A DNA stretch of 64,000 bases from Cepaea nemoralis (taxonomy: Eukaryota; Mollusca; Gastropoda; Stylommatophora; Helicidae): NCBI GenBank assembly GCA_014155875.1, contig JACEFZ010025809.1, positions 116,001 through 180,000 on the forward strand, written 5' to 3'. Positions 11,208 to 23,299 of this stretch are shown one piece after another (the stretch's first letter is position 1; the number at the start of each line of letters is the position of its first letter). Made by a program: the position numbers and the translations under genes. Under the pieces are notes generated by a model. That model was not told the DNA's origin. It ran no database searches and worked only from the letters and a program-made list of their open reading frames with translations.

Positions 11208-11598
11208 CAGGAGATTCAACGGGAGGTAAGGAGAAGAAGAAGAACAGTCAAAATAATTACATCATTAACAATAATAACAATAAAGTACCAACAATATCAA
11301 CAAAGCATAATGTGAAAACTTCGAAGCTGGAACAAAAGGAGACATAATAATGAACAGGCCATATATAATAAAACTCTAATCTAGTTTCACATTAGCATAG
11401 ATCGAAAACATGATGACGATGAAGCTACAACCTGGAAGAGCAGGAAGAAGGGGAAGACTATATCGACAAAGCGAACAAAGGAAAGCGGACGAATGCCTGG
11501 ATTTATTGATGAGAATGAAACAATGCGTGAGATAATTCAAAAACACCTACACGAGAAGGTATGTTAAACAAGTACAACAAAACGTAGGATTTGTCTAT
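11208..11598. other. A/T-rich spacer, no gene seen
   Basis: AATAAC-rich sequence between two repeat arrays. Nothing else is supported. Confidence 0.4.
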
Positions 11599-11599
11599 G

Positions 11600-14500
11600 T
11601 CGTCTTTTGTGCTGCCGTCGTTGTTGTAGGATGTCCTAGTCGTTGTCGTCGTTATCATGGTTGTTGTTATCATGGTTGTTGTCGTTATCATTGTTGTTGT
11701 CCTCATAATTGTCGTCGTTATCATTGTTGTTGTCCTCATAATTGTCGTCGTTATCATGGTTGTTGTTATCATTCATGGTTGTTGTCGTTATCATTGTTGT
11801 TGTCCTCATCATTGTCGTCAGTTCTCATCGTTGTTGTCCTCATAATTGTCGTCGTTATCATTGTTGTTGTCCTCATCGTTGTCGTCGTTCTCATTGTTGT
11901 TGTCCTCATAATTGTCGTCGTTATCATTGTTGTTGTCCTCATAATTGTCGTCGTTATCATTGTTGTTGTCCTCATAATTGTCGTCGTTATCATTGTTGTT
12001 GTCCTCATAGTTGTCGTCGTTATCATTGTTGTTGTCCTCATCGTTGTCGTCGTTCTCATTGTTGTTGTCCTCATAATTGTCGTCGTTATCATTGTTGTTG
12101 TCCTCATCGTTGTCATTCTTTATCATTGTTGTTGTCCTCATCGTTGTCGTCGTTATCATTGTTGTTGTCCTCATAATTGTCGTCGTTATCATTGTTGTTG
12201 TCCTCATCGATGTCGTCGTTATCATTGTTGTTGTCCTCATCGTTGTCATTCTTTATCATTGTTGTTGTCGTCGTTATCATTGTTGTTGTCCTCATAATTG
12301 TCGTCGTTATCATTGTTGTTGTCCTCATCGTTGTCGTCGTTATCATTGTTGTTGTCCTCATAATTGTCGTCGTTATCATTGTTGTTGTCCTCATCGTTGT
12401 CGTCGTTATCATTGTTGTTGTCCTCATCGTTGTCATTCTTTATCATCGTTGTTGTCCTCATCGGTGGCATCGTTCTCATTGTTGTTGTCCTCATCGATGT
12501 CGTCGTTCTCATCGTTGTTGTCCTCATAATTGTCGTCGTTATCATTGTTGTTGTCCTCATCGTTGTCGTCGTTATCATTGTTGTTGTCCTCATCGTTGTC
12601 ATTCTTTATCATCGTTGTTGTCCTCATCGTTGTCATTCTTTATCATCGTGTTGTCCTCATCGATGTCGTCGTTATCATTGTTGTTGTCCTCATCGTTGTC
12701 ATTGACGTCGTCGTCGTTATCATTGTTGTTGTCTCATCGTTTGTCATTCTTTATCATCGTTGTTGTCCTCATCGTTGTCGTTCGTTATCATTGTTGTTGT
12801 CCTCATCGTTGTCATTCTTATCATCGTTGTTGTCCTCATCGGTGTCATTCTTTATCATCGTTGTTGTCCTCATCGATGTCGTCGGTATCATTGTTGTTGT
12901 CCTCATCGTTGTCATTCTTATCATCGTTGTTGTCCTCATCGATGTCGTCGTTATCATTGTTGTTGTCCTCATCGTTGTCGTCGTTCTCATTGTTGTTGTC
13001 CTCATAATTGTCGTCGTTATCATTGTTGTTGTCCTCATAATTGTCGTCGTTATCATTGTTGTTGTCCTCATAATTGTCGTCGTTATCATTGTTGTTGTCC
13101 TCATAGTTGTCGTCGTTATCATTGTTGTTGTCCTCATCGTTGTCGTCGTTCTCTATTGTTGTTGTCCTCATAATTGTCGTCGTTATCATTGTTGTTTGTC
13201 CTCATCGTTGTCATTCTTTATCATTGTTGTTGTCCTCATCGTTGTCGTCGTTATCATTGTTGTTGTCCTCATAATTGTCGTCGTTATCATTGTTGTTGTC
13301 CTCATCGATGTCGTCGTTATCATTGTTGTTGTCCTCATCGTTGTCATTCTTATCATTGTTGTTGTCGTCGTTATCATTGTTGTTGTCCTCATAATTGTCG
13401 TCGTTATCATTGTTGTTGTCCTCATCGTTGTCGTCGTTATCATTGTTGTTGTCCTCATAATTGTCGTCGTTATCATTGTTGTTGTCCTCATCGTTGTCGT
13501 CGTTATCATTGTTGTTGTCCTCATCGTTGTCATTCTTTATCATCGTTGTTGTCCTCATCGGTGGCATCGTTCTCATTGTTGTTGTCCTCATCGATGTCGT
13601 CGTTCTCATCGTTGTTGTCCTCATAATTGTCGTCGTTATCATTGTTGTTGTCCTCATCGTTGTCGTCGTTATCATTGTTGTTGTCCTCATCGTTGTCATT
13701 CTTTATCATCGTTGTTGTCCTCATCGTTGTCATTCTTTATCATCGTTGTTGTCCTCATCGATGTCGTCGTTATCATTGTTGTTGTCCTCATCGTTGTCAT
13801 TGACGTCGTCGTCGTTATCATTGTTGTTGTCCTCATCGTTGTCATTCTTTATCATCGTTGTTGTCCTCATCGTTGTCGTCGTTATCATTGTTGTTGTCCT
13901 CATCGTTGTCATTCTTTATCATCGTTGTTGTCCTCATCGTTGTCATTCTTTATCATCGTTGTTGTCCTCATCGATGTCGTCGTTATCATTGTTGTTGTCC
14001 TCATCGTTGTCATTCTTTATCATCGTTGTTGTCCTCATCGATGTCGTCGTTCTCATTGTTGTTGTCCTCATAATTGTCGTCGTTATCATTGTTGTTGTCC
14101 TCATCGTTGTCGTCGTTATCATTGTTGTTGTCCTCATCGTTGTCATTCTTTATCATCGGTGTTGTCCTCATCGTTGTCATTCTTTATCATTGTTGTTGTC
14201 CTCATCGATGTCGTCGTTATCATTGTTGTTGTCCTCATCGTTGTCGTCGTTATCATTGTTGTTGTCCTCATCGATGTCGTCGTTATCATTGTTGTTGTCC
14301 TCATCGATGTCGACTTTATCATCGTTGTTGTCCTCATCGATGTCGTCGTTATCATTAGTGTTGTCCTCATAGTTGTCATTGACGTTGTGGTCGTTATCAT
14401 TGTTGTTGTCGTTATTGTTGTCATCGTTATTATTGTTGATGTCGTTATCGTTGTCGTCGTTATCATTGCTGTTCTCCTCATAGCTGTCGTCGTTATCGTT

Positions 14501-15025
14501 GTTGTCCTCATCGTTGTCGTCGTTATCATTATTGTTGTCCTCATCTTTGTCATTGACATTGTCGTCGTTATTATTGTTGTTGTCCGTATCGTTGTCGTCG
14601 TTATCATTATTGTTGTTCTCATTGTCGTCAGAAATCATTGTTGTTGTCCTCATTGTTGTCATTCATTATTATTATTGTTGTCCTCATCGTTGTTGTCATC
14701 ATTGTTGTTGTCCTCTTCGTTGTCATTGATGTTGTCCTCGTTGTTGTTGCCCCCATCGTTGTCGTCGTTATCATTGTTGTTGTCCTCGTCGCTGTCATCA
14801 TTGTCGTTGTCATCATTGTTGTTGCCTTTGTGATTGTTATTGCTGCGGTCGTTGTCGCTTTTGTCGTCTTCGTAGTCGTCAAGAATGTTGTCGCCATTGT
14901 TGCTGTCGTCGTGATCATCATCGTCGTTGTCAATCGTCGCCGTTATGGTAGATGTTGTCATTGCTGTTGTTGTCGTAGGTTTTGTCGCCGTTACTACCAT
15001 CGTCGTTGTTGTTGTTGGTGGTAAG
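11600..15025. repeat. 3.4-kb triplet-based satellite, main unit 33 bp
   Basis: Almost entirely built from GTT, GTC, ATC and CTC triplets. The common unit is CATTGTTGTTGTCCTCATAA followed by TTGTCGTCGTTAT (33 bp), mixed with variants in which the middle reads CATCGTTGTCATTCTTTAT. Because every unit is a multiple of three, all frames stay open for long stretches, with hydrophobic Ile-Val-Leu on one strand and Met-Thr or Asp-Asn-rich on the other. The right end (14350-15025) is the most diverged. Confidence 0.95.
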
Positions 15026-15029
15026 TGAT

Positions 15030-15290
15030 GACCTTGAATGTACACGGATATCCCCCATACATGTCCCACATGCTTCCCGTAGAACCCAGTAGGAGAATCT
15101 CAACACGGTGCACGAACTCGGCAGGGGATCTATAAGTGTGCAACCCAGAAACACACGTGTTATAAATGTTCCGTTTATGGATCATCATTATGTGGCTGGT
15201 CCTCCACAGAACGTGGCTTTCATTTTTGCAGGCAGAAAAAGGTCTCAATCTCTGGCCATGTCTCCCGCCTTAAGCACCCCAATACCCAAC
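15030..15290. other. Short unique spacer
   Basis: No recognised element or coding domain. Confidence 0.35.
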
Positions 15291-15291
15291 A

Positions 15292-15845
15292 CCATCATGT
15301 GCCATGCCGATAAGCGCGGGCGGTCATGTTTCGCCATTTCACACGATCACCACAGTCGTGGATCAGCCTAGTGTTCCTATCTCAACCATACCACGTAGCC
15401 AAATCATCAAGATATTTATTTCTTTGCCTTCCTCTTTTTCTTTTCCCTTCACTCTTGCCAGCTGTCACCAAGTTCTCTAGTTTATTTCTTCTCATAACGT
15501 GCGTAACAATTGTGACTGCCTACGTCTAATTTCTCTAATGAGTTTACGGTTTTCATTTGTTTCTTGTAGGACTTGCTCAATGGGTTAACTCCGTTAATGG
15601 TATTCTTTGCGCAACACAGCCATGAAATATTTTTCACATTGCTTGCACATGTTCCACGCTTCACAACCATACAAAAGCACATGTTCTATGTAACACCTCA
15701 ACACTCTTTTTCTCGTTGCAAATGACTCTTTTTATTTGTCAGTATGTTTTCCATACAAGGCTACCTTCACCATGGGGATTCTTGTTCTAGTCTCTTTAAG
15801 GCACCTCCCATCAGATGATATGGCTATGCCGAGATGGTTCTACCC
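15292..15845 (-). pseudogene. LINE-III reverse-transcriptase 3' fragment
   Basis: Closely parallels the minus-strand LINE at 45888-46440. Shared words include TGCCATGCCGATAAGCG, TCACACGATC, GTCGTGGATCAG, CATACAAAAG and GGCA.CTCCCATCAGATG. It represents the 3' end of a non-LTR retrotransposon lying antisense to the LHX gene. Frames are broken and the catalytic core is absent. Confidence 0.75.
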
Positions 15846-16039
15846 AGAGTGGCTGCAATGTCCTGCGTGCATCTTCGTGCGGGTTGACTCTCCCACTTCT
15901 TCGAGAAACTATGCCTTCCACGACTAGTTGTGGGTAGGTTATCTCACTTTGCCAAGGCAGCGGCCTATACAGCCTACATGTTTAGGTTGTGAACCGCCAT
16001 GGGATTTTTGTAATGCATAACATGACACAGTGTCAGGTC

Positions 16040-16500
16040 TTGGTTAGATATGACTGAGCTACCGTATGGCAGTAGACGGTACGACCTGCTTTCTGTTAGC
16101 GCCGAGTATTGGGCGGCGCTCACCAAACCCAACATCCCACATTGTGCCAACGGCTTCGTGCGGAGGAGTGCAATTGGGAGAGTACAAATACCTTAATGAG
16201 AGAAAGTGCAACCTAAAGACTAAATATCATGGTAGGGGAGACCAGGCCCTAAGCTTCGACAGGCGGGCAGTTAGAGCATTGCTGAGCTGATGCGGCAACT
16301 ACTACAGCTTGCCTTGTTCCAGACGCATTGTTGGTACCTTTCCTCAAGAGTAAACTTGGCAGACCGAGAGAGGAGAGGGATCATGCTGCATGGGCAACAC
16401 ATGGTCTCTAAAATTCAACCAAGGCTTTGTGCTATGGAGAGGTATAACTCCATTTTATAAACTATCGTCTGTCAAGACGGCAAGATGCCAGTAAGTCAAC
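16040..16500 (+). repeat. Dispersed repeat family F, copy 1
   Basis: Strongly similar to 26128-26625: ATATGACTGAGCTACCGTATG, ACCTGCTTTCTGTTAGCGCC and CACATTGTGCCAACGGCTTC are shared. The 3' part (TTGTTCCAGACG...GGCAAGATGCCAGT) is also shared with 61860-62190. Unclassified; no coding domain recognised. Confidence 0.8.
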
Positions 16501-16790
16501 ATGAACAACTTCCTTATAGTTGTTCGACCTTGTCCGAGACGTCTAGGCGTGGCATCCACTACACTTGATCAATGGAGGATACAATGGTGGTTACCTTACT
16601 CAAATACTCACGAGCGATTCGTGCCCTGGTCACTTGAGACAGAGGGGGACGTTGTGCCTGTATGGCACTAAATCCCAGAAATCACGCGCACTACCCGCGT
16701 TTGAGCGGAAAACTTTGACAATGTGTAGAGATTTGAAAGATAGACAAACAGTCAACAGGTGTGAGATAGAGAGAAAACACCAAAAGGTTA
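16501..16790. other. No gene recognised
   Basis: Unique sequence leading into a microsatellite. The short open frame runs into the GAAA array and is not convincing. Confidence 0.35.
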
Positions 16791-16794
16791 GGAA

Positions 16795-16826
16795 AAGAAA
16801 GAAAGAAAGAAAGAAAGAAAGAAGGA

Positions 16827-16882
<56 letters not shown>

Positions 16883-17013
16883 AAAAGAAAGAAAGAAAGA
16901 AATGAAGGAAGAAGAAGAAGAAGAAGAAGAAGAAGAAGAAGAAGAAGAAGAAGAAGAAGAAGAAGAAGAAGAAGAAGAAGAAGAAGAAGAAGAAGAAGAA
17001 GAAGAAGAAGAAG
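16795..17013. repeat. (GAAA)n then (GAA)n microsatellite
   Basis: About 110 bp of GAAA units followed by about 105 bp of GAA units. The Lys/Arg/Glu-rich frames are artefacts. Confidence 0.95.
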
Positions 17014-17405
17014 ACAACAACTTAACAACAACAGAATCAATATCTACAACGACGAGGACAACGATAAAAACATTAATATCAACATAGGTAAACTAACAAA
17101 TGAGCACAATAGACAGATGCACACAGGCATTAAAGACTGAAGTAACAAATAACGCAAGAAGAATGGGTGCTGAAAATGAACTACAGGTAAAGTAGAAGAG
17201 AGAAAAAGAAGAAGAAATGAACACAAGCTAAAGAAAAAAAAAAAAAAAAGAAATCAAAAAGAAAAGAGAGAAAGTTTTTCTTTTAAAAATGAAAATGCGT
17301 ATCACATCCTGTGTTGACATATCAGAATGATAAACTTTGTTCTCTTATTGATGTCCATGCCGGAAGCTTTGGTGTTATAGATATCTTTCTGTGAGCTGCA
17401 TCTGG

Positions 17406-17406
<1 letters not shown>

Positions 17407-17461
<55 letters not shown>
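17407..17461. repeat. (CT)n microsatellite
   Basis: About 27 CT units followed by a short CA run. Confidence 0.95.
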
Positions 17462-17468
<7 letters not shown>

Positions 17469-17879
17469 CGCTCCCACTCTCTCGCCAAAACGTTACTGTT
17501 TATCCTTTATCTCTTTCTTCCCACTCATTAATCATGCTGCTCGTCTGCTCTCTTTCTATTTCCGATGTCAACTTCGTGAAAGAAAGAAGTCCATAAATAA
17601 AACTGCACTACTTTCCTCTCCAATGATCTTCTCCTGCCGCATATTTTATTAACGAGCCGTGATCAGTCGTTCCTTCTTCATGTAACAGTCTTTCTTTATT
17701 TTACTTTATTTATCACACTCAGTCCATCTCCCATTTTTCTCAAAGTTCTCTGCATCCCTGGCAGGATTTTTTCTCCCCCTTTCCTTTCTAGAAGTCTCAC
17801 TCGCTCTCTGACCCTCTCAACGTGTCTCGTTAAAGCTGTCAGAGACGAAATGCTGACAGGAGGTGTCAGAAAACCTGTC

Positions 17880-18180
17880 AATTGATTGGTTATTCTGTCT
17901 CACGAGAACGTCTTGCGTTCCCCATAGAAGCAACCAATCAAAAATGTGTAGGCGGAGCTTACCATAAAAACTGATTGGTTCTATTATCTGCAACACGCGC
18001 TCCCCCGTTTCACTTCCCTAGGGAGGCAGGCGTTATTTGTCACATCACGAGAAGCCACGCCCCACTTGTTATCTGCCTGCAGTGCCAGACGGCTCCGTCT
18101 AGCGGGTCTCGGCGACGAGTTTAAGAAAAGTGAAAGTTCGCTCTGATACAGTTCATTCTCACACAACAGGCCTGGAACTC
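17880..18180 (+). promoter_or_regulatory. Possible promoter region upstream of the LHX2/9-like gene
   Basis: Three CCAAT-type boxes lie within about 95 bp: ATTGG at 17884 and 17973, CCAATC at 17935. A GC-box-like GCCACGCCCC follows near 18052. The surrounding 700 bp are among the few non-repetitive stretches in the left half, and a possible exon with a good donor ends 460 bp downstream. There is no TATA box at a suitable distance. The assignment to the LHX gene is inference from position and strand. Confidence 0.35.
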
Positions 18181-18565
18181 AGCCCAAACCAGGAGTATAT
18201 CAACTTAAGGATATGTATCAAAACAACCCATTCTATTGACATCACAAGACGCTGGAGCAGGTAGTCAGAATAGCTGTAATTCTTGGAGCGTGTCTAACTA
18301 CTCAAAACCGTTCCGTTATCTTCAGGAGAGAAATATCAGTGTCGGATTTTCGGTTTGTGTCGGTGCGCAATGGTGTTCTTCGGTGCTGACCGTAGATCTT
18401 CATCAATAAATTAGGAGTAATTATCTACTATTGTTGTCTCTAATCCAGTTTCCTGCAACGAGCAGACGTGATAGCGCGAACAGTGTGGAATATTTTCTTC
18501 TCATATTGAAGATTCATCTTTGCGTAGGTGTAACTTATAAAATAATTACCGTGAATCTTTACTAT

Positions 18566-18645
18566 ATGTTGCTACAATTTCCCCGAAATATTGAAAGTTA
18601 TTATGGCCTTCCGGGGCTAGATAAGGACAATACCGCACCAGGGGA
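18566..18645 (+). CDS. Possible first coding exon of the LHX2/9-like gene
   Basis: The ATG at 18566 opens a frame ending LPGLDKDNTAPG, then a GA followed by GTGAGT (donor at 18646). The donor leaves two bases of a codon. The downstream acceptor after CCACCCTCAG at 24843 supplies one base and continues in the frame that reads PLPPGPPGSGSNLG. The phases are therefore compatible, which has a one-in-three chance of happening by accident. The N-terminus of LHX2/9 proteins is poorly conserved, so homology cannot support this exon. The open frame also continues upstream to about 18431, so an earlier start is possible. Alternatively this is untranslated leader or not an exon. Confidence 0.3.
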
Positions 18646-18769
18646 GTGAGTATCTTTAAATGAAACGGCAGGCTGGGCCCAGAACAACACAGAGCTGTGG
18701 TACCAGGTTAGGAGAAGCCTTGAGACCAACCTCACTCCGATAGAGGCAAGCCCTTATGGGAAATCTGGC

Positions 18770-19144
18770 TATATACAGTTATATCTGGCGTTAAATGACA
18801 ATTATCCTTGTAACTGGTTGTTTATCTATACTGTTATGCCTGTCGTTAAATGACAATTGTCGTTGTTTTGCATGGGATGTAACCGATTCAGTGTCAAATA
18901 AACAGCAGACTTCGACCAAACATGGTGCACAATCAAATCAACAAGTATTGTAATATAAATCTCCATTCACTGAGCATTGAAATAGCGGAAGATACTGCGA
19001 AACAAAACAAATAACTCGTTGACCGTAGTGTGGCGATATATCATCCATCTGTCCAGATGTGAAGTCACATTTGGCTAAATATTATCCTTCGGCAGTGAAT
19101 AAGTTAAGGGATAAAACTCACAGTGGTCCAGAGATTTAACAAAC

Positions 19145-19193
<49 letters not shown>

Positions 19194-21600
19194 CCGTAGC
19201 ACAATCGCTGGCAGTTCCAGTACAACACGCCCAGCAACGGACTATTTACATTCAATTAAATGGAATTACTGTTACTCGACATAATATATCATATGATGAC
19301 GATGATGATTTTACCGTAAACTATTTGAGGTTCATTTTGAACTAATGTTACCAGAAGCCACTTGAACTGGCTCGCAAGGCAAACCCTTATTAACAAGACT
19401 CAATTCACTATGGGGTGATAGTTTGCAGTGGTTGCTAAAGGGTTATTATATGCGCTTGTTATCTGTAATTAATGTCCCATTCACAAAATCCCCACCAGGC
19501 CCCGCTAAGCTTCCTAACAGTTCATACTTGTGGCATAAACTGTGTGTGAATCAATTACTGTCAACATTCGCGTACAGGTGTGGATAAGTCAATCAAGACT
19601 AACCACTTGTAGGTTGGGCCGGAGTTCCGCTATGTCTAGTCATATAAAAAGTGCAGGATATTCACTGTGACGCGGATACACACTGTCATTGATCAGACAC
19701 TCCGTGCTTTAATTCGCTTACATCATAGTTACAGGCAGACAGTGTGTTATAGGGACACTTATCGTGTATATCTGACAAGATCAGCCATGAGATACAGGGA
19801 CAATTGGCATTTAAAGTTAGACATAACTATATAGATAAACAACCAGTTACAGGGACAACTGCCATTCAACGTCAGACATAACTGTAGATAAACAACCAGT
19901 TACAGGGACAATTGTCATTTAATGCCAGACATAACTTTATATAAAACCAACAAGTTACAGGGACAATTGCCATTTAACGTCAAACACAGCTGTATAGATA
20001 AACAACCAGTTACAGGGACAATTGTCATTCACAGGGACACTTACCGTGTATATCTGACAAGATCATAAATGAGTTACAAGGACAACTGTCATTTAACGCC
20101 AGACATAACTGTATAAATAAACTAGTGATAGGGACAATTGTCATTAGAGACATATCCACGTAGATAATAAAGGATGTGTTACAAGTAAAACTATTATTTA
20201 TATTTGCGACTAGTCACTACTAAGAAAATTGACGGCCGTAATCTTGTTACAGAAAAACATTCTTAAAGCAAAAAAAAAAAAAAAATTCTTAAAGCACCGT
20301 GGACTGATAAGACAAAAATATATTGACATTTAATCAGTTATGAGCATAAACGAAAACTGGCGAGTTAAATAGACAATTCTCATTTATAACCAGACATATT
20401 TGTGTAGATAAACAGTGAGTTGAAAACACAAATGTTATTTATAAACCATAAGTGTGTAGATAAACTGTGAGTTATACACATAATTATCATTGATAACCAT
20501 AAATAGTTGTTTAGATAAACAGTGAGTACTCGGACAATTGTTGTTTATAACCAGACATATTGGTGTAGATAAACAGTGAATTACTCGGACAATTGTTATT
20601 TATAACCATATTTGTGTAGATAAACGTTGAATTACTCGGGCAAATGTCATTTATAACCATATTTGTGTAGATAAACAGTTATTACTCTGACAATTATCAT
20701 TTATAACCAGACATATTTGTGTAGATAAACAGTGAATTACTCAGACAATTGTTATTTATAACCATATGTGTGTAGATAAACATTGAATTACTCGGTCAAA
20801 TGTCATTTATAACCATATTTGTGTAGGAAAACAGTTAGTACTCGGACAATTATCATTTATAACCAGAAATATGTGTGTATATAAACAATGAGTTACACGG
20901 ACAACTTGTCATTTATAATCAGTCATGTTTGTGTAGATAAACAGTGATTTGCTCGGACAATTGTCATGTATAACCAGACATATTAGTGTAGATAGTGAGT
21001 TACACGGACAGTTGTCATTTATAACCAGACATGTTTGTGTAGATAAACAGTGATCTGCCAGGACAATTGTCATATTTAACATTTTAGTGTAGATAAACAG
21101 TGAGTTACACGCACAATTGTCACTTATAACCCATATTTCTGTAGATAAACAGTGAGTTACACGCACAAATGCCGTGTATAACCAGACAAATTTGTGTAGA
21201 TAGACAGTGAGCTACACGCACAACTGCCGTGTATAACCAGACATATTTGTGTAGATAAACTGTGAGTTACACGCATAACTGCCGTGTATAACCAGACATA
21301 TTTGTGTAGATAAACAGTGAGTTACACGCATAACTGCCGTGTATAACCAGACATATTTGTGTAGATAAACAGTGAGTTACACGCATAACTGCCGTGTATA
21401 ACCAGACATATTTGTGTAGATAAACAGTGAGTTACACGCATAACTGCCGTGTATAACCAGACATATTTGTGTAGATAAACAGTGAGTTACACGCATAACT
21501 GCCGTGTATAACCAGACATATTTGTGTAGATAAACAGTGAGTTACACGCATAACTGCCGTGTATAACCAGACATATTTGTGTAGATAAACAGTTAATTAT
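18770..21600. repeat. 55-bp minisatellite field with a recently homogenised core
   Basis: The ancestral unit contains AGATAAACAG, GTTACA..GACAATTGTCATTTA and AACCAGACATA. Single degenerate units start near 18770. They become a diverged array at 19740-20150 and 20320-21190, then nearly identical 55-bp units (GAGTTACACGCATAACTGCC, GTGTATAACCAGACATATTT) at 21190-21590. Within the left part, 19142-19195 is an (AAC)n tract. Confidence 0.85.
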
Positions 21601-21699
21601 TTGTCTTTCAACCCGAGACATATCTCAGTAATGAGAAAATCTTACAAGAAACAAAAGAAACCTGAAAACTGATTAGTGGAATTTTACCGGGACAATCAA

Positions 21700-21905
21700 G
21701 ATTTTTTGGACACGTTATGAGGTGAAATATACTTTATAACTTCGTGACATCTGGCAAAACTGCTGGGGAAAAACAAGGGGAAGACAGGGAAATAAATATC
21801 GGGACCGCTTGTCCACATGGCATACATGAGATAACAACACAGAGCTGATCCACGACTCTGGTGATATTGTGAGATGACAATGACACGGCATGACGCCAGA
21901 TGACA
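21700..21905 (+). pseudogene. LINE-III 3' end fragment, sense orientation
   Basis: The reverse complement of the LINE-III 3' end seen at 15292, 33688, 45888 and 59315: GAGCTGATCCACGACTCTGG, followed by GAGATGACAATGACACGGCATGA. Read forward with frame changes it gives an FGHVMR-like start and an AGE.QGEDRE-like basic segment, the usual LINE C-terminus. It splits the 55-bp minisatellite into two parts. Confidence 0.7.
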
Positions 21906-22440
21906 ATATCACAATAGATAAATAGTCTGATATGGACATTTGTCATTTCCACCCAGACATATCCGTGTATTGATGAACAGCCTGTTATATGGACATTTGT
22001 CATTTCCACCCAGACATATCCGTATATAGATAAACAGCCTGTTATATGGACATTTGTCATTTCCACCCAGAAATATCCGTATATAGATGAACAGCCTGTT
22101 ATATGGACATTTGTCATTTCCTCCTAGACATACCGTATAGATAAACAACCTGTTATACAAACATTTTGTCATTTTCACCCAGACATATCCGTTTATAGTT
22201 AACCAGCCTGTTTTATGGACATTTGTCATTTCCATCCAGACATATACTTATATAGATAAACAGCCTGTTATATGGACATTTGTCATTTCCACCAAGACAT
22301 ATACGTATATAGATGAATAGTCTGTTATATGGACATGTGTTATTTCCCCCCCTCCCCCCCCCCCCCCCCGACATGTCCGTATACTATAGATGAACAGCGT
22401 GTTACACGGACATGTGCCATTGATACACACCCACTCCGTG
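21906..22440. repeat. 57-bp minisatellite, related to the 55-bp field
   Basis: About nine units containing GTTATATGGACATTTGTCAT, TTCCACCCAGACATATCCGT and ATAGATAAACAGCCT. The shared AGATAAACAG and CCAGACATAT words link it to the array on the left. A C/CT homopolymer run lies at 22347-22370. Confidence 0.85.
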
Positions 22441-22590
22441 CTGGCAGCCGTGGTCATGCAGTGGCTAGCACGCTGGCATGTGTTCGAATCCTCCGAGGCG
22501 GAGATTAAAACCAAAACTGACAGGGATTCCCAGGTCAGCCCCGCCTAAATTAGGTACCAGCCTATGATCTGGAAGTAAACGCAGCAGATT
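22441..22590 (+). mobile_element. tRNA-like SINE head, unassigned family
   Basis: A-box-like TCATGCAGTGGCTAG and B-box-like TGTTCGAATCCTCC are spaced as in a tRNA, with a non-tRNA continuation. Interpreted as a SINE head and not a functional tRNA. Confidence 0.45.
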
Positions 22591-22634
22591 TTTATTTTTG
22601 CTTTTGTTTTTGCGCTCGCGCATTTTTAAAAAAA

Positions 22635-22952
22635 ATGTATTTCATGGAAACAAAAACAATCAAATGCAGAGGTTCTAGAAAAACTGGGAATGAAGAGAGT
22701 TGATGAGGAGGCAAGTGAAATATTTCGGTCACGTTAAAAGACATGATACTCTTATAAAAACCATACTGGATGGCAAGGTTGAGGGCAAGCGAGCAAGAGG
22801 TAGACAACGATACAAGTGGGAAGATAACATCAAGAGATGGAAGAACATCAGCCTGACAGAATATACAGCCAGCGAGAGAAAGAGAGACAGACATGTTGGA
22901 GATCCATTGCAGCCAACCTTAATTGTGGAGACGGCACCTGATTGATGATTGA
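22635..22952 (+). pseudogene. LINE-II reverse-transcriptase C-terminal fragment, copy 1
   Basis: Encodes the segment RRQVKYFGHVKRHDTLIKT, then a basic GKRARGRQRYKW block and DNIKRW, ending near CGGCACCTGATTGATGATTG. The same sequence extended upstream occurs at 56640-57115. This is the C-terminal tail of a non-LTR retrotransposon polyprotein. It is 5'-truncated and lacks the catalytic domain. Confidence 0.8.
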
Positions 22953-23235
22953 GTGATAACGCTTTGAGGTCAAGCGTAGTCAATACACACTACTTCTAGT
23001 AGCTGTGGACTGCATTGTGCAAGTGGATTAGCTTTCCATATTACCAGTGTTCCTCGCCATAAGGCGAACCCACCCCGACTTCAGAGGTACTTGTAATTTA
23101 CGTCACCAATTCAAGAACGATAAGTCAACATTTTAGTCCAACTGACCGTTGTAGGGGGTTGAACTTGCAACCTCGGCATCAGCGCACGGGATGCTTACGA
23201 ACGAGAGCTCTCGTCCACTGGGTCACGCTGTGGCA
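22953..23235 (-). mobile_element. SINE-A copy
   Basis: On the minus strand it runs from a tRNA-like head through a B-box-like GGTTGCAAGTTCAACCCCC to the body words CAGTTGGACTAAAATGTTGA and ACTGGTAATATGGAAAGCTA, ending in the tail ACTACGCTTGACCTCAAAGC. It abuts the LINE-II 3' end. Confidence 0.8.
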
Positions 23236-23299
23236 GATATGATACTGACCACATCATTCACAGAGTACCTTAGTGCCGATACAAATATGGGGCTCGCAC

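Noticed and set aside
12530..14833. A 767-codon open frame on the plus strand
   Set aside because: It lies wholly in the triplet satellite, where every unit length is a multiple of three. The overlapping open frames on the minus strand confirm a compositional artefact.
19142..19195. Poly-Gln/Asn/Thr coding from (AAC)n
   Set aside because: Pure microsatellite with no flanking coding frame or splice signals.
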